The notes beneath the pieces are model-generated. The model worked only from the letters and a program-made list of their open reading frames with translations. It was not told the DNA's origin and did not search any database. The position numbers were made by a program, and so were the translations under genes. This document shows positions 24,428-34,139 of a DNA stretch of 64,000 bases, one piece after another. How positions within the stretch are numbered: the stretch's first letter is position 1; each line of letters opens with the position of its first letter. The stretch comes from Pseudothauera nasutitermitis (GTDB taxonomy: Bacteria; Pseudomonadota; Gammaproteobacteria; Burkholderiales; Rhodocyclaceae): assembly GCF_004801295.1 (NCBI RefSeq), contig NZ_SSOC01000007.1, forward strand, positions 62,001-126,000, read 5' to 3'.

Positions 24428-26071
24428 TCAGTTGCCCTGCAACTGCCGCATCAGATCGCTGGCATCCCCCCCGCCCGAGGAGCCCGAACCGCCGCCGAAC
24501 ATCAGTTCGTCCAGATTGAGTTCCTGCTGTTCGAGGGCCTTGCGCGCACTGTCGTCGTGCGACACCAGGCCGGGGAAGGCGATGATCAGGCCCACCATGA
24601 TCAACTGGATGAACAGGAAAGGCACGGCGCCCCAGTAGATCGATGTGGTCTTGATCTGCGGCGGCGCCACCGAGCGCAGGAAGAACAGCGCGAAGCCGAA
24701 GGGTGGGTGCAGGAAGGAGGTCTGCAGGTTGACTGCCAGCAGCACGCCGAACCAGATCAGGTCGATGCCCAGCTTGTCCGCCACCGGCGCGAGCAGGGGC
24801 ACGATGATGAAGGCCAGCTCGAAGTAGTCGAGGAAGAAGGCGAGGAAGAACACCAGGATGTTCACCGCGATCAGGAAGCCGGTCTGCCCGCCCGGCAGCG
24901 AGGTCAGCAGATGTTCCACCCACAGGTCGCCATTGACGCCGCGGAAGGTCAGGCCGAACACCGTGGAGCCGATCAGGATGAACATCACGAAGCAGGACAG
25001 CTTGGTGGTGGAATCCATCGCCTGCATCATCAGCTTCGGCGACAGGCGGCGGCGCGCCACGGCCATCAGCAGCGCGCCCATGGCGCCCATGGCGCCGCCC
25101 TCGGTGGGCGTGGCCAGGCCGATGAAGATGGTGCCCAGCACCAGGAAGATCAGCGCCAGCGGCGGAATCAGCACGAAGGTGACGCGCTCGGCCATCTTCG
25201 ACAGCAGGCGCAGGCCGAGCAGGCGCTGCGTGATGGCGATGACGAAAGAGATGCCGATGGCCACCATGGCGAACACCACCACCCGTTCCCCCGTGGTGAC
25301 CCCGTCGGGCAGCACCAGACCGGCCACCAGCAGGCCCGCCGCCGAAGAGATGGTGAACAGCACGCCCAGCGAAGGCAGGCCGCTGGAGCCGTCCGGCTCG
25401 CGCAGGGTGCGCGCCTCCAACGGCATGGCCGGCGCCCACTGCGGGCGGAACAGGGCGACCCCGCCCACGTAGAGCAGATAAAGGCAGATCAGCAGCATGC
25501 TGGGCAGCAGCGCGCCCTGGTACATCTCGCCCACTGAGCGGCCGAGCTGGTCGGCCATGATGATGAGCACCAGCGAGGGCGGCACGATCTGCGCCAGCGT
25601 GCCGGAGGCGGCGATGACCCCGCTGGCGAGGCGGTGGTCGTAGCCGTAGCGCAGCATGATGGGCAGCGAGATCAGCCCCATGGAGATCACCGAGGCGGCC
25701 ACCACGCCGGTGGTGGCGGCGAGCAGCGCACCGACCACGACCACCGCGATGGCCAGACCGCCGCGCACCGGGCCGAACAGCTGGCCCACGGTGTCGAGCA
25801 GGTCCTCGGCCATGCCGCTGCGTTCGAGGATCAGGCCCATGAAGGTGAAGAAGGGCACGGCCAGCAGGGTGTCGTTGGCCATGATGCCGAACACCCGCTC
25901 CGGCAGGGCCTGGAACAGCGCGGCGTTGAGCAGGCCGAGTTCGATGCCGAGCAGGCCGAACAGGATGCCGTTGGCGCCCAGCGCGAAGGCCACCGGAAAG
26001 CCCATCAGCAGGAAGGCCAACAGCGACACGAACATCAGCGGCGCCATGTTGGCGATGAGGAACTCAGTCAT
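24428..26071 (-). CDS. dctM: TRAP transporter large permease subunit DctM
   Basis: A 547-aa membrane protein with about twelve hydrophobic segments. DctM marks include GLILERSGMAEDLL, ATTGVVAASVISMGLISLPIML, SGTLAQIVPPSLVLI, ATPTEGGAMGA and LQTSFLHPPFGFALFFLR. It forms the translocation channel with DctQ. The C-terminal tail after the last helix is unusual, acidic and glycine-rich (MFGGGSGSSGGGDASDLM). Its start overlaps the dctQ stop by 8 bp. It is encoded divergently from two dctP genes. Confidence 0.95.
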   Translation of the reverse strand: MTEFLIANMAPLMFVSLLAFLLMGFPVAFALGANGILFGLLGIELGLLNAALFQALPERVFGIMANDTLLAVPFFTFMGLILERSGMAEDLLDTVGQLFGPVRGGLAIAVVVVGALLAATTGVVAASVISMGLISLPIMLRYGYDHRLASGVIAASGTLAQIVPPSLVLIIMADQLGRSVGEMYQGALLPSMLLICLYLLYVGGVALFRPQWAPAMPLEARTLREPDGSSGLPSLGVLFTISSAAGLLVAGLVLPDGVTTGERVVVFAMVAIGISFVIAITQRLLGLRLLSKMAERVTFVLIPPLALIFLVLGTIFIGLATPTEGGAMGAMGALLMAVARRRLSPKLMMQAMDSTTKLSCFVMFILIGSTVFGLTFRGVNGDLWVEHLLTSLPGGQTGFLIAVNILVFFLAFFLDYFELAFIIVPLLAPVADKLGIDLIWFGVLLAVNLQTSFLHPPFGFALFFLRSVAPPQIKTTSIYWGAVPFLFIQLIMVGLIIAFPGLVSHDDSARKALEQQELNLDELMFGGGSGSSGGGDASDLMRQLQGN

Positions 26072-26654
26072 GCTTGCCCCCCTGCGCCTTGATGCTCTCC
26101 ACCAGTTCCTCGGTGCCGCCCACCGAGCCTTTCCTTTCCAGCGGATTGGGGCCGTGCCCGGTGAGGAAGGCGATGCGCTTGATCAGTTCCGAGACGGCCT
26201 GCAGCACCAGCAGGGCCAGGCCCGCCGGCAGCAGCATCTTCACCGGCCAGCGGATCAGCCCGCCGGGGTTCTGCGACATCTCGCCGGAATACAGCGAATC
26301 CATGACGATGGGCCAGGACAGCCACAGGATCAGGCAGGTCATCGGCAGCAGGAAGACCAGGATGCCGAAGATATCGACCATGCACTGACGGCGCGGCGAG
26401 AGCTTGGCGAACACCAGGTCGATGCGCACGTGCTCGTTACGCAGAAAGGTATAGCCGGCGGCCAGCATGAACATCGCCGCGAACAGATACCACTGGACTT
26501 CCAGCAGGGCGTTGGAACTGGTGTGGAACAGCTTGCGCGCCAGCGCGTTGCCCGTGCTGATCACCACCGCGATCAGCACGAGCCACATCACGGCGCGACC
26601 TACCCGCTCGTTGATCTGGTCGATCACGCGGGAAATACGCAGCAAAGCAAACAC
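26064..26654 (-). CDS. dctQ: TRAP transporter small permease subunit DctQ
   Basis: A 196-aa four-helix membrane protein with the family segment WYLFAAMFMLAAGYTFLRNEHVRID. It starts at GTG with GGAG about 9 nt upstream. It is the first gene of the leftward dctQM pair. The divergent neighbour (dctP at 26920) probably supplies the binding protein; the 265-bp intergenic region would hold both promoters. Confidence 0.92.
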   Translation of the reverse strand: MFALLRISRVIDQINERVGRAVMWLVLIAVVISTGNALARKLFHTSSNALLEVQWYLFAAMFMLAAGYTFLRNEHVRIDLVFAKLSPRRQCMVDIFGILVFLLPMTCLILWLSWPIVMDSLYSGEMSQNPGGLIRWPVKMLLPAGLALLVLQAVSELIKRIAFLTGHGPNPLERKGSVGGTEELVESIKAQGGKHD

Positions 26655-26828
26655 GAGGGGGCTCCAGAAAACCGGCGGCGCGCACGCCGTCGATGCGCGA
26701 ACAGCAACGATGCAGAAGGAAGGGAATAAAATTTTCTAATTATTTCACAGCACGCGCCGTTTGACCTGTTCCACGCGTGCGATCCGCCCGCCGGACACCT
26801 ATCGCGAACGGATGAATGCCCCCAGGAC

Positions 26829-26919
26829 GTTAGGGTTTTCCGCGCTTCTTGCCGAAAAACGCAATCCCTATGATGGGCCGCGCTTCACAACAAAACCTAC
26901 ATAAGGCAAAGGAGAGATC
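26829..26919 (+). repeat. Duplicated dctP leader, copy 1
   Basis: A 91-bp stretch ending at the GTG of the second dctP. It recurs with about nine-tenths identity by eye at 28084–28174. It begins GTTAGGGTTTTCCGCGC, contains a TAGGG...CCCTA inverted pair, and ends with AAGGCAAAGGAGAGATC, a strong Shine-Dalgarno. Promoter or leader function is likely. Confidence 0.8.
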
Positions 26920-28002
<1,083 letters not shown>

Positions 28003-28083
28003 GGCGAGCCGGCGTACCCGGGGCGGCGGCCGCGGTGAGCGGCCCGCCACCCTTCTCCATCGCTGGGCGAATCGTCTCAAAGT

Positions 28084-28174
28084 GTTAGGGTTTTCCGCGC
28101 TTTCCGCTGAAAAACGCAATCCCTATGATTGGTCGCGCTTCGCAACAAGACCTACATAAGGCAAAGGAGAGATC
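28084..28174 (+). repeat. Duplicated dctP leader, copy 2
   Basis: The second copy of the 91-bp leader (see 26829–26919), with the same length and the same distance to the GTG start. It keeps the TAGGG/CCCTA pair and the AAGGAGAG ribosome-binding site; differences are scattered single bases. Confidence 0.8.
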
Positions 28175-29257
28175 GTGGAACGTCGCAAATTCATGAAAAG
28201 CGCTGGCCTCGCCGGCATCCTCGCAGCCGGTTCGGCCCCCGCCATCGTGCATGCCCAGCAGCAGATCCGCTGGCGCCTCGCATCGAGCTTCCCCAAATCG
28301 CTCGACACCGTCTATGGCGCCAGCGAAGCGTTCGCCAAGTACGTCTCGGACGCCACCGGCGGCAAGTTCGTGATCTCGGTGCACCCGGCCGGCGAACTCG
28401 TCCCCGCCTTCGGCGTCGTGGATGCGGTGCAGCAGGGCACCATCGACTGCGCGCACACCGCGCCGTACTACTTCTTCGGCAAGGACGAGAGCTTCGCCTT
28501 CGACTGCACGATTCCCTTCGGCATGACCTCGCGCGCCATGACCGCCTGGATGCTCGAAGGCAACGGCATGAAGCTGATGCGCGAGTTCTATGCCCAGTAC
28601 AACATCGTTAACTTCGTCTGCGGCAACACCGGCGCGCAGATGGGCGGCTGGTACCGCAAGGAAATCAAGTCGGTGGCCGACCTCAACGGCCTGAAGATGC
28701 GCATCGGCGGCTTCGGCGGCCGGGTGCTGGCCAAGCTGGGGGCGGTGTCGCAGAACATTCCGGCGGGCGAAATCTACCAGGCGCTGGAACGCGGCACCAT
28801 CGACGCGGCCGAATGGATCGGCCCGTACGACGATCTGCGCCTGGGCCTGCACAAGGTCGCCAAGAACTACTACTACCCGGCATGGTGGGAAGGCAGCACG
28901 CAGTTCTCCGTCTACATCAACGACAAGCAGTGGAACGGCCTGTCGGCGGAATACAAGGCCATCATCGAGCAGGCCTCGCGGGCCGCGCACGTCACCTGCC
29001 AGGCACGCTACGACGCCCGCAACCCGGGCGCGCTGAAGCAGCTGATCGCCGAGGGCGCCGTGCTGTCCCGTTTCCCGCGCGATTTCATGGATGCCGCGTT
29101 CAAGGCTTCCCGCGAAGTCTATGCGGAACTGAACGACACGAACCCGAACTGGAAGAAGATCTATCCCGACTACAGCCGCTTCCTGGCCGATCAGGTGCAG
29201 TGGGAAGCCGTCGCGGAAAGCAACTACGCCCAGTATCTGGCCGCCCAGAAACTCTGA
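28175..29257 (+). CDS. dctP: TRAP substrate-binding protein DctP, tandem copy 2
   Basis: A 360-aa paralogue of the preceding gene with the same ERRKFMKSAG Tat signal and the same central blocks (GNTGAQMGGWYRKEIKSV, GLKMRIGGFGGRVLAKLG). It differs in binding-site-proximal positions, for example CAHTAPYY against CCHTCGYY and FVCGNTGAQ against FPLGNTGAQ, which suggests a different ligand. It lies 147 bp before dctQ–dctM on the same strand, so it is the likely partner of that permease. Confidence 0.93.
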   Translation: MERRKFMKSAGLAGILAAGSAPAIVHAQQQIRWRLASSFPKSLDTVYGASEAFAKYVSDATGGKFVISVHPAGELVPAFGVVDAVQQGTIDCAHTAPYYFFGKDESFAFDCTIPFGMTSRAMTAWMLEGNGMKLMREFYAQYNIVNFVCGNTGAQMGGWYRKEIKSVADLNGLKMRIGGFGGRVLAKLGAVSQNIPAGEIYQALERGTIDAAEWIGPYDDLRLGLHKVAKNYYYPAWWEGSTQFSVYINDKQWNGLSAEYKAIIEQASRAAHVTCQARYDARNPGALKQLIAEGAVLSRFPRDFMDAAFKASREVYAELNDTNPNWKKIYPDYSRFLADQVQWEAVAESNYAQYLAAQKL

Positions 29258-29404
29258 TCCCGTTCTTCGGCGGATCGATCCGGTCCGCCGCCTTCCGCCG
29301 CCCGCCGCCAAACGGCAGCCGGCGGCGGCATTCTGTCCGTAGCTCCTGCGCGCCCGGGGTCTGACGGGGCCGGCCGCCTCCACGCCTATCCAAGGCCCGA
29401 CATC

Positions 29405-30025
29405 ATGAACATGCTGCTCCACCTCTCCCAGGTCATCGACCGGCTCAGCCGGCTGGTCGGGAAATCCATCATCTGGCTGGTGCTGGCCGCCACGCTCATC
29501 AGCGCGGGCAACGCCATCATCCGCAAAGCCTTCAACGTCGGCTCCAACGCTTTCCTGGAAATCCAGTGGTATCTGTTCGCCGCGGTATTCCTGCTCGGCG
29601 CCGGCTATACCTTCCTGCAGAACGCCCACGTGCGCATCGACGTCGTCTCGAACCGCCTGCCGCGGCACGTACGCACCTGGATCGATATCGGCGGCATCGT
29701 CTTCTTCGTGCTGCCGATGTGCTACTTCATGATCCAGTTCTCCTGGCCCATTCTCGCCCAGGCCTACACGACCAACGAAATGTCGTCGAACGCCGGCGGC
29801 CTGATCCGCTGGCCGGCGTATGCCCTGGTGCCGGCCGGCTTCGCCCTGCTCGGCCTGCAATCGATCTCCGAACTGATCAAGCGGGCCGCCTTCCTCACCG
29901 GCCGCGGCCCCGACCCGCAGCAGCTCGGCGGCCATCACGACACGGAAGAGGCGCACGCCTCCGCCGATACGCCCGCCGGCTCCGGCCAGGCTTCCGATGC
30001 CAGCGACGAGGCTCGCAAACAATGA
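29405..30025 (+). CDS. dctQ: TRAP transporter small permease subunit DctQ (second set)
   Basis: A 206-aa four-helix membrane protein with EIQWYLFAAVFLLGAGYTFL and LQNAHVRIDVVSNRLP. A hydrophilic C-terminal extension of about 35 residues (from QQLGGHHDTEEAHA) is rich in His, Ala, Ser and Asp. The stop overlaps the dctM start (ATGA). Part of dctP–dctQ–dctM–phosphatase. Confidence 0.92.
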   Translation: MNMLLHLSQVIDRLSRLVGKSIIWLVLAATLISAGNAIIRKAFNVGSNAFLEIQWYLFAAVFLLGAGYTFLQNAHVRIDVVSNRLPRHVRTWIDIGGIVFFVLPMCYFMIQFSWPILAQAYTTNEMSSNAGGLIRWPAYALVPAGFALLGLQSISELIKRAAFLTGRGPDPQQLGGHHDTEEAHASADTPAGSGQASDASDEARKQ

Positions 30026-31716
30026 TCGAATTCTTCACCGCCAATATCGCCCCGATCATGTTCGGGACGGTCATGCTGTTCCTGCTTTCCGGCTTCCCGG
30101 TGGCCTTCTCGCTGGCCGCCTGCGGACTGGTGTTCGGCTTCGTCGGCATCGAACTCGGCCTGCTGCCGGCCTCGCTGTTCCAGGCGCTGCCGCTGCGGGT
30201 GTTCGGCATCATGCAGAACGACACCCTGCTGGCCATTCCCTTCTTCACCCTGATGGGGCTGATCCTCGAACGCAGCGGCATGGCCGAGGACCTGCTGGAA
30301 ACCGCCGGCCAAGTGTTCGGCCCGATCCGCGGCGGCCTGGCGCTCTCCGTGCTGTTCGTCGGCTCGCTGCTCGCTGCCACCACCGGTGTGGTCGCCGCCG
30401 CGGTGATCTCCATGGGGCTGATCTCGCTGCCCATCATGCTGCGCTACGGCTACAACCCGGCCTTCGCCTGCGGCACCATCACCGCCTCCGGCACGCTGGC
30501 GCAGGCGCTGCCGCCGTCGCTGGTGCTGATCGTGGTGGCCGACCAGCTCGGCGTGAGCGTGGGCGACATGTTCCGCGGCGCCTTCACCCCGGCCTTCATG
30601 CTGATCGGCCTGTACGCGGTGCTGATCATCGGCGTGGCCATCTTCCTGCCCAAGCTGGTCCCCGCCCTGCCGATCGAAGCGCGCACCTTCCGCCAGCCGG
30701 ACGGCTCTTCCGGGGGACGCTCGCTGCTGGTGTTCAGCACGCTGGTGGTCGGCCTGTCGGTGGTGTTCGGGTATTACTACGGCGACATCCTGGGCTGGCT
30801 GCAGGGCACCGAAGCCCTGGAACGCGCGCGGGACGAAACCATCGTCATGTCGATGACCTTCGGCACCCTCATCTCCATGGTGCTGGCCGGCGCCAACAAA
30901 CTGCTGCGCCTGGGCCTGCTGTCGCCGATGGCCCAGCAATTCACCTTCGTGATGATTCCGCCGCTGGCACTCATCTTCCTGGTGCTGGGCACCATCTTCC
31001 TCGGTGTGGCCACGCCGACCGAAGGCGGCGCCATGGGCGCGGCCGGCGCGCTGCTGATGGCCTTGCTGCGCCGCCGCCTGGACCTCAAGACACTCATCCA
31101 GGCGCTCGAATCGACCACCCGCCTGTCGGTGTTCGTGCTGTTCATCCTGATCGGCTCCACGCTGTTCAGCTTCACCTTCACCGCGGTGGACGGCAACCAC
31201 TGGGTCGAGCACCTGTTCGACAAGCTGCCCGGCGGCGAAATCGGCTTCCTGGTGTTCGTCAATACGGTGGTGTTCCTGCTCGGCTTCTTCCTCGACTTCT
31301 TCGAGATCGCCTTCATCCTGATCCCGCTGCTGGCGCCGGTCGCAGCCAAGATGGACATCAACCTGATCTGGTTTGGTATCCTCATCGCGGTGAACCTACA
31401 GACCTCCTTCCTGACTCCACCGTTCGGCTTCGCGCTGTTCTACCTGCGCAGCGTCACGCCGGTCTCGCGCTTCGTCGACCGGGTCACCGGCAAACGCATC
31501 GAAGGCATCCGCACCACGCAGATCTATCGTGGCGCGCTGCCCTTCGTCGCCCTGCAGATCCTGCTGATCGGCCTGCTGATCGCCTTCCCCGGACTCGTGA
31601 CCGGCAGTCTGGACTCGGCGGTCGACGTAGACCTCGACACCATCCAGATCCAGCTTCCTGGAAGCGGTGGCGACTGGGGCAGCGGTGGCGACTCGGACGG
31701 CGGCGGCGGATGGTGA
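30022..31716 (+). CDS. dctM: TRAP transporter large permease subunit DctM (second set)
   Basis: A 564-aa DctM with the same motif series as the first set (GLILERSGMAEDLLETAGQV, ATTGVVAAAVISMGLISLP, ATPTEGGAMGAAGAL, LQTSFLTPPFGFALFYLRSV). It has an extra cytoplasmic loop (SRFVDRVTGKRIEGIRT). The C-terminus ends in a Gly/Asp/Ser/Trp-rich tail (GSGGDWGSGGDSDGGGGW), comparable in position and character to the other DctM. Its stop overlaps the following phosphatase start by 7 bp. Confidence 0.95.
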   Translation: MIEFFTANIAPIMFGTVMLFLLSGFPVAFSLAACGLVFGFVGIELGLLPASLFQALPLRVFGIMQNDTLLAIPFFTLMGLILERSGMAEDLLETAGQVFGPIRGGLALSVLFVGSLLAATTGVVAAAVISMGLISLPIMLRYGYNPAFACGTITASGTLAQALPPSLVLIVVADQLGVSVGDMFRGAFTPAFMLIGLYAVLIIGVAIFLPKLVPALPIEARTFRQPDGSSGGRSLLVFSTLVVGLSVVFGYYYGDILGWLQGTEALERARDETIVMSMTFGTLISMVLAGANKLLRLGLLSPMAQQFTFVMIPPLALIFLVLGTIFLGVATPTEGGAMGAAGALLMALLRRRLDLKTLIQALESTTRLSVFVLFILIGSTLFSFTFTAVDGNHWVEHLFDKLPGGEIGFLVFVNTVVFLLGFFLDFFEIAFILIPLLAPVAAKMDINLIWFGILIAVNLQTSFLTPPFGFALFYLRSVTPVSRFVDRVTGKRIEGIRTTQIYRGALPFVALQILLIGLLIAFPGLVTGSLDSAVDVDLDTIQIQLPGSGGDWGSGGDSDGGGGW

Positions 31717-32375
31717 TCTCCACCCGGCTGTGCCTGGTGCGCCACGGTGAAACCGCCTGGAACACCGAGCGCCGCCTGCAAGGCCACCTGGACGTTCCCC
31801 TGAATCCCACGGGGGAACGCCAGGCCGAGGCCACCGCCCGCGCGCTGGCCGGCCTCGCCCCCTTCGACGCCATCCACAGCAGTGACTTGGCGCGCGCCCT
31901 GCGCACCGCCCAGGCCGCCGGCAACGCACTCAGCCTCCCCGTGCAGATCGACGCGGATCTGCGCGAGCGCCACTACGGCGCCTTCCAGGGCCTCACGCAC
32001 GAAGAGGCGCAGGCCCGCCATCCCGAGGACTATCGCCGCTGGCACGGACGCGACCCGCAGTTCGACCTGCTCGGTGGCGAGAGCCTGAACACCTTTGCCA
32101 CGCGCATCCGGCACACACTGGAACGCATCGCCGCCGCCCACCCCGGCGGACGGGTGCTGGTATTCACCCACGGCGGCGTGCTCGACGTCGCCCACCGCCT
32201 GGCCAGCGGCCGGCCGCTCCACATCCCGCGCGATTTCTCCATCCCCAACGCCGGGCTGAACTGGCTGGAACGCGACGCCGCAGGCTGGCGCCTGCTGTCC
32301 TGGGCCGAGCAGGACCATCTGGACGACACCCTGGACGAATCGGCCGACGGCGGGCGGGCGCCGTCCGCGAATTAA
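31710..32375 (+). CDS. Histidine phosphatase family protein
   Basis: A 221-aa phosphoglycerate mutase-like phosphatase. It has the catalytic RHGETAWNTE (phospho-His motif LVRHGET), SSDLARALRTAQAAG, the acid ERHYGAFQGLTHEEA and the second His in VFTHGGVLDV. This pattern is that of broad phosphatases (CobC, GpmB, PhoE type) rather than glycolytic mutase. It overlaps dctM by 7 bp (ATGGTGA), so it is translationally coupled to the TRAP operon, an unusual partnership. A start at GTG 31713 is also possible. Confidence 0.87.
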   Translation: MVISTRLCLVRHGETAWNTERRLQGHLDVPLNPTGERQAEATARALAGLAPFDAIHSSDLARALRTAQAAGNALSLPVQIDADLRERHYGAFQGLTHEEAQARHPEDYRRWHGRDPQFDLLGGESLNTFATRIRHTLERIAAAHPGGRVLVFTHGGVLDVAHRLASGRPLHIPRDFSIPNAGLNWLERDAAGWRLLSWAEQDHLDDTLDESADGGRAPSAN

Positions 32376-32728
32376 CGGCATTTTTACGGCGCAACGGCGG
32401 GCGCCTCGGTTATCGATCGTTCTACCGCAGCTGGATCTCCGCCAGACGCACCTTCCGCCCCCCCTGTAATCGCCGCTCCCCTTGCATGGCTTGCACGCAG
32501 CGGCACAGCCCCATGTCGCGGCACACCGGCATTGTTTTCGCGGGCATATTTATGCACCATACAAAACATGATCGAATCGTGCGCCGATGAGCGGTCCGCC
32601 ATGACAGCAGCCCCAAGGTCGCACATGTGTCGGGGCAGCACGGACAACCTGCGGAGAAACCGGGTGCCTGCATCTCCCCACCCAGCGCGCTTCGGCCTTT
32701 CCATTCCCCTCCTCCGAGGCGAACGCCC
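32376..32728. other. 353-bp intergenic region, no gene supported
   Basis: It contains an AT-rich patch around 32530–32575 (TTGTTTTCGCGGGCATATTTATG) that may hold the promoter for the downstream lipoprotein. I see no clear hairpin with a T-tract, no tRNA and no conserved small protein. A 123-codon minus-strand frame here lacks any family feature. Confidence 0.5.
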
Positions 32729-33892
32729 ATGAACAGGATGCACACCTTCCTTGCCGCCTGCGCGCTGGCGTTGCTGTCCGGATGTTCCACCACCGCGCCG
32801 ATGAACAGCAGCCTGACCGAACTGGGGCAGAGTTCGAGCGTGGTCTATGGCGCCAACGGCATCCTCGTGCAGCGGGCGATCGGCATCAACGGCCTGCACG
32901 CCGAGGACGTTCCCGGCAGCATCAGCCGCAATCTGGATCAACTGCCGTTCTGGAAGCGGCGCTGGCTGGCCTCCATGAATCCGCTGCCGGACGACCTGCC
33001 GGACGCCATGTCGCCGCGCTTGCTGCCGCTGTCGCCCACCAGCCGCCTCAGCGTGCGGGACTACCCCTCCACCGGTGGCGATCTCTCCCTGGCGGAACTC
33101 CACGCGGTCCGCGAGCAGGTGCTCACCTTGCAGGAAAGCATTGCCGTGCTGGTGCAGAAAAAGCTGGAGGTTCTGCAACTGGAGCAAAAGGGCATAACCA
33201 CGGAGGCGCTCGACACGGCGCGGACGGCTGCAAAAGACGCCGAAACGCTCGTCGACGGGAAGCAGCAACGCCACTTGGCAACTCTCGAAAAAGGCGGTCT
33301 GGTCGTGGCCAACTGGGCCCGCAGCGTCGAAGCAAGCGGCAAGGTACAGGCGGCCGACACCACCGCCGCCGGTCTGGAGGCGGCCGACAAGCGGCATATC
33401 GAGGGCTACCTGATCATGGCCAACCCGCGCGTGCTCACGCTGCACTTCGGCCAGGACCTGTTCAAGCTGCTCGACGCCCTGCGGGCACGGCACCAGGCCA
33501 CTGACGGCAGCCGGCTGCTCGATCTGGACCGGCTGTTCATCACCCACTTCCAGATTCGCGCCAAGCGCATCGCTTTCGCGGAAACCCGCCAGCAAACCTC
33601 CCGGGCCGCACTGAACGCCAAGATCAACGAGTTGCTCGGAAGCGTGGGCGCCGCGGACCAAAACACGAGGCAAAAAATCCTCGCACTGCAACTCGAACTC
33701 AATGCCCGCCTGGAATCGGTGACCAACACCCGCAACTTCGGGCTGCTGGAATCCATGCCCCCGGCGTCGCAGGGGAACGCGGGCATCAACCAGTCCATCG
33801 ACCTGGGCACCGTGTCCGAAGGCATTCAACAGCCGGACACCTTGCCCATCGTCAGCTTCCGCGTGGCACTGGGCAGCCTGCTAGGCCGCTGA
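32729..33892 (+). CDS. Uncharacterised lipoprotein with coiled-coil middle
   Basis: A 387-aa protein not assigned to a family. The N-terminus has a lipoprotein signal with LLSGC (about 15–19). A long helical region rich in Leu, Gln, Glu, Ala and Lys (about 125–225) and another at 270–330 look coiled-coil. The C-terminus ends VALGSLLGR. Codon use is somewhat less GC-extreme than in neighbouring genes. It stands alone between a phosphatase and glyA. Likely anchored in the outer or inner membrane facing the periplasm; function unknown. Confidence 0.7.
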   Translation: MNRMHTFLAACALALLSGCSTTAPMNSSLTELGQSSSVVYGANGILVQRAIGINGLHAEDVPGSISRNLDQLPFWKRRWLASMNPLPDDLPDAMSPRLLPLSPTSRLSVRDYPSTGGDLSLAELHAVREQVLTLQESIAVLVQKKLEVLQLEQKGITTEALDTARTAAKDAETLVDGKQQRHLATLEKGGLVVANWARSVEASGKVQAADTTAAGLEAADKRHIEGYLIMANPRVLTLHFGQDLFKLLDALRARHQATDGSRLLDLDRLFITHFQIRAKRIAFAETRQQTSRAALNAKINELLGSVGAADQNTRQKILALQLELNARLESVTNTRNFGLLESMPPASQGNAGINQSIDLGTVSEGIQQPDTLPIVSFRVALGSLLGR

Positions 33893-34096
33893 TGCACAGG
33901 CACACCCCCGGCCCGACTTCCGTGACGGGTTGAACGACACGCGCCGGAACCCGCAGAAGGAAGACTTTGCAGGGCGTGCCTTGCCGGAGTAGGCGGCCTT
34001 GGACAGACGTTTGCGGGCCGGGGAATTCAGCGCACGGGCATTCATGCGATGGCCCTGGCCGGCCGCCCCGGCACCGCTTCCCCGCCTGCGCAGCGT

Positions 34097-34128
34097 GGTA
34101 ACATCCGCTTTTAAAACCACTCGTTACC
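34097..34128 (+). promoter_or_regulatory. Putative glyA promoter with GGTAAC/GTTACC inverted repeat
   Basis: TAACAT (34099–34104) could serve as a -10. GGTAAC (34097–34102) and GTTACC (34123–34128) form a 6-bp inverted repeat just before the ATG at 34140. There is no clear -35. This may be a regulator site or chance. Confidence 0.3.
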
Positions 34129-34139
34129 CGAGCCCGTCC

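Noticed and set aside
28085-30022. A 645-codon minus-strand frame across dctP copy 2 and dctQ
   Set aside because: It spans two genes with strong family motifs on the plus strand. The mirror translation has no recognisable fold.
32422-32793. A minus-strand 123-codon frame in the gap before the lipoprotein
   Set aside because: It overlaps the lipoprotein signal sequence, and its composition does not suggest a real protein.
33881-34120. A short basic minus-strand frame upstream of glyA (79 codons)
   Set aside because: Arg/Ser/Ala-rich, no ribosome-binding site of note and no family resemblance. It overlaps the probable glyA promoter.
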